Of a DNA stretch of 7,439 bases, positions 6,108 through 7,439 are shown piece after piece. Numbering within the stretch: the stretch's first letter is position 1; each line of letters begins with the position of its first letter. The notes below the pieces were generated by a model that worked only from the letters and a program-made list of their open reading frames with translations, searched no databases and had not been told where the DNA came from. A program made the position numbers and the translations under genes. This DNA is from Halorhodospira sp. Its GTDB lineage: Bacteria > Pseudomonadota > Gammaproteobacteria > Nitrococcales > Halorhodospiraceae. The DNA lies in the NCBI GenBank assembly GCA_007127935.1, contig SKYL01000067.1, forward strand, positions 1 through 7,439, read 5' to 3'.

Positions 6108-6122
6108 GCCCGCCCGCCGGGC
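6108..6122. terminator. Short hairpin between convergent nsrR and nnrS
   Basis: Only 27 bases separate the two convergent stop codons. They contain a 5-bp inverted repeat, GCCCG (6108-6112) and CGGGC (6118-6122), with a 5-base loop and no T-tract on either strand. It may act as a weak shared 3'-end structure; in DNA this GC-rich it could also be chance. Confidence 0.25.
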
Positions 6123-6125
6123 GCC

Positions 6126-7259
6126 TCAACCCAGCGCCACCGCACCGGGACGGGGACGGGTCAACACGCTGAAGTAACGCACCACGTAGACCGCGAACGC
6201 CCCGCCCCACAGCACACCGGCCACCGCCAGCAACTCGGGCAGCGGCCAGAACGCCGCCACGATCCGCGCCAAACCACCCGCGATCACCAGCACAAACCCG
6301 GTCACCACCAAACGGTCGGCGACGATGGGACGTCCGGTGTGGCCTAGCGCCACACGGGACATCATGCCCAACCCCAGCGTGCCCAGCGCCCCGGCGGCCA
6401 CAGTGTGGAACGCCACGGTCGGCGGGATCGCCAGACCCAAGTTCTGCGCGGCCCCCAAGAGATAGGCGAGGCCGAGCAGGGCGTAACCGATATGGAGCAC
6501 CCACAACATCGGCTCCTCCACGGTGGCCTTGCTGCCCCAGCCGGAGAGACGGAAGAGGACCAGCGCCCCGACCACAGCCATGAGCCCCCCGGCCAGCGGC
6601 GCCCAAACCAGCAACGCGGCCGGCACCGCCACCGCCAGGGTGGCCGCCGCTTGACCCACCCGCAGGCGCATCGACACTGGCGCGTGGGGCAGCCGGCGGC
6701 TGGTGAAGAACGGCACCACCCGGCCGCCGATCAGGATCATCAGCGCGCCCAACAGCCAGACCACCGTCTCCACCGCCGGCCGCGCCACGCCGGACCAGAG
6801 CCCCAAGGCCTCGCCGTGGACCCCGGCGTTGAGGGCCGCCCACGCCAGGATCAGCGGCGGGACGAAGTAATTCCGCGGCGTCTTGGCCTGAAGGATCGGG
6901 ATCGCGACCACCACCGCCAACGCCGGCAAAAAGGCCAGATCCACCAACGCCACCAACCACGCCGGCAACCCCGCCACATGGACCAGCCGCCCCGCCAGCC
7001 AGAGGAGCGCCAGGAACGCGATCAGGCGCGGGCCGGCCACCCGGCGGCCGGTCCAGTTGCCCACGGCGGTCAGCAGGAAGCCCGCCACCAGGGCGGAGGC
7101 AAAGCCGAAGGCCATCTCCCGCCCATGCCACAGGAACGGATCGCGGGGGACGGGCACCCCCATCCCGGCCAGAAAGAGCGCCCAATAGATCGTGGCCGCG
7201 GCGGCGAAGAGCGCCGCCCCAAGGAAGAAGGGCCGAAAACCGATGGAGAGAAAGACCAC
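6126..7259 (-). CDS. nnrS: NnrS family haem/copper membrane protein
   Basis: Polytopic inner-membrane protein of the NnrS family, haem- and copper-containing in Rhodobacter and linked to protection from NO stress. The exact biochemical activity is not established. The 377 residues form about 12 predicted transmembrane helices. Family motifs in order: LSIGFRPFFLGAALFA (4-19), WHGREMAFGF (44-53), AGFLLTAVGNWTGR (59-72), WLAGRL (87-92), RNYF (129-132), GGRVVPFFTSRRL (178-190), LHIGYALLGL (255-264), AFHTVAAGALGTLGLGMMSR (283-302) and GHTGR (306-310). Candidate metal or haem ligands are His45, His148, His256, His285 and His307. The GTG start at 7259 is well supported: GGAGG (7266-7270) precedes it by six bases and the N-terminus matches the family. 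It converges with nsrR and is probably repressed by it through the inverted repeat at its promoter. Confidence 0.95.
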   Translation of the reverse strand: MVFLSIGFRPFFLGAALFAAAATIYWALFLAGMGVPVPRDPFLWHGREMAFGFASALVAGFLLTAVGNWTGRRVAGPRLIAFLALLWLAGRLVHVAGLPAWLVALVDLAFLPALAVVVAIPILQAKTPRNYFVPPLILAWAALNAGVHGEALGLWSGVARPAVETVVWLLGALMILIGGRVVPFFTSRRLPHAPVSMRLRVGQAAATLAVAVPAALLVWAPLAGGLMAVVGALVLFRLSGWGSKATVEEPMLWVLHIGYALLGLAYLLGAAQNLGLAIPPTVAFHTVAAGALGTLGLGMMSRVALGHTGRPIVADRLVVTGFVLVIAGGLARIVAAFWPLPELLAVAGVLWGGAFAVYVVRYFSVLTRPRPGAVALG

Positions 7260-7281
7260 GACAAGCCTCCGCAGCGCAAGT

Positions 7282-7304
7282 AAGCGGTATGTCTTTTACC
7301 GCTT
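7282..7304. promoter_or_regulatory. Predicted NsrR operator of nnrS (23-bp inverted repeat)
   Basis: AAGCGGTA (7282-7289) and TACCGCTT (7297-7304) are perfect 8-bp inverted arms around a 7-base spacer, giving a 23-bp element. Published gammaproteobacterial NsrR sites are 23-bp inverted repeats (11-1-11) with half-sites close to AAGATGYATTT. The left half here, AAGCGGTATGT, fits that at 8 of 11 positions. The repeat completely covers the predicted nnrS -10 box, as expected for a repressor that blocks RNA polymerase. The arms are seen directly; assignment to NsrR is inferred from size, position and the neighbouring nsrR gene. Confidence 0.72.
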
Positions 7305-7321
7305 CAATGCGTCCCGGTCAA
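7293..7321 (-). promoter_or_regulatory. Predicted sigma70 promoter of nnrS
   Basis: Reading the minus strand, TTGACC (7316-7321; 5/6 of the -35 consensus) is followed after 17 bases by TAAAAG (7293-7298; 4/6 of the -10 consensus). Transcription would start near 7286, leaving a leader of about 27 bases that contains the GGAGG ribosome binding site. The -10 lies inside the inverted repeat at 7282-7304. Confidence 0.62.
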
Positions 7322-7361
7322 ACGACCCGATCCAATCACCTTGCCCCGGCACCCCAGTTGT

Positions 7362-7387
7362 CCGACACTGCGCGGCTTTGGTGTCGG
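7362..7387. repeat. Inverted repeat near the right edge
   Basis: CCGACAC (7362-7368) and GTGTCGG (7381-7387) are perfect 7-bp arms with a 12-base loop, about 45 bases upstream of the nnrS -35 box. It could be the terminator of a gene beyond the right edge reading toward nnrS, or a binding site. No T-tract follows on the minus strand. The remaining bases to 7439 contain no gene I can support. Confidence 0.35.
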
Positions 7388-7439
7388 GTTCTCGTCTCTC
7401 GGGGTTTCGCCGTGCGGCACATTCTGCTCTCCATCTCAG

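Noticed and set aside
5878..7185. 435-codon minus-strand open frame overlapping nsrR and nnrS
   Set aside because: It is an out-of-frame shadow rich in Gly/Arg/Ala/Pro. The +1-shifted nnrS frame and the plus-strand nsrR frame both match known families.
6405..7283. 292-codon plus-strand open frame opposite nnrS
   Set aside because: Its extreme Arg/Gln/His/Pro composition mirrors a hydrophobic membrane protein read in antisense; nnrS is the real gene.
7322..7345. FNR/DNR-like box upstream of nnrS (minus-strand GTGAT-TGG-ATCGG)
   Set aside because: The spacing is 3 rather than 4 bases and both half-sites deviate from TTGAT/ATCAA.
7412..7439. Possible start of a plus-strand gene (GTG CGG CAC ATT CTG, encoding MRHILLSIS)
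   Set aside because: Only nine codons are visible before the edge and only a loose GGGG lies upstream; this is too little to support a gene.

Overview
The window is high-GC, gene-dense chromosomal DNA from a Proteobacterium, most likely a gammaproteobacterium. The evidence is the adjacent ubiK-comM pair, a short cytochrome c5-type protein, a SirB2-family protein and an NsrR/NnrS nitric oxide module. The GC-rich codon use and acidic exported proteins would suit a halophilic or sulfur-oxidising lineage such as the Ectothiorhodospiraceae, but that placement is a guess. There are no RNA genes, insertion sequences, CRISPR arrays or phage genes, and no intergenic gap exceeds about 220 bases.

Layout, left to right. 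Bases 1-1420 (minus) hold a nearly complete YcbB/LdtD-type L,D-transpeptidase whose last codons lie beyond the left edge. Bases 1497-2285 (minus) encode a signal-peptide-bearing, probable outer-membrane beta-barrel protein of unknown role. It lies 76 bases upstream of the transpeptidase and may share its transcript. A 219-bp divergent region separates it from ubiK (2505-2834, plus) and comM/yifB (2917-4443, plus), with a GC-rich hairpin between those two. comM converges, 9 bases apart, with a minus-strand membrane-anchored monohaem cytochrome c (4453-5055). Divergent from the cytochrome is a SirB2-family four-helix membrane protein (5182-5574, plus). Next come the Rrf2-family [Fe-S] regulator nsrR (5661-6098, plus) and the convergent polytopic membrane protein nnrS (6126-7259, minus), followed by the nnrS promoter region at the right edge.

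Functional reading. The left third concerns the cell envelope (peptidoglycan cross-linking, outer membrane). The middle holds conserved housekeeping genes (ubiquinone assembly factor, DNA-uptake-associated AAA+ ATPase). The right half is respiratory and stress-related: a cytochrome, an NO-sensing repressor and NnrS. The clearest regulatory signal is a 23-bp inverted repeat (8-bp arms, 7-bp spacer) lying over the predicted -10 box of nnrS. It has the size and position expected of an NsrR operator, so a local NsrR-NnrS circuit can be read directly from the sequence. I found no radically new system. The most informative oddities are this operator, a transpeptidase without the usual peptidoglycan-binding insertion, and the unassigned barrel protein.
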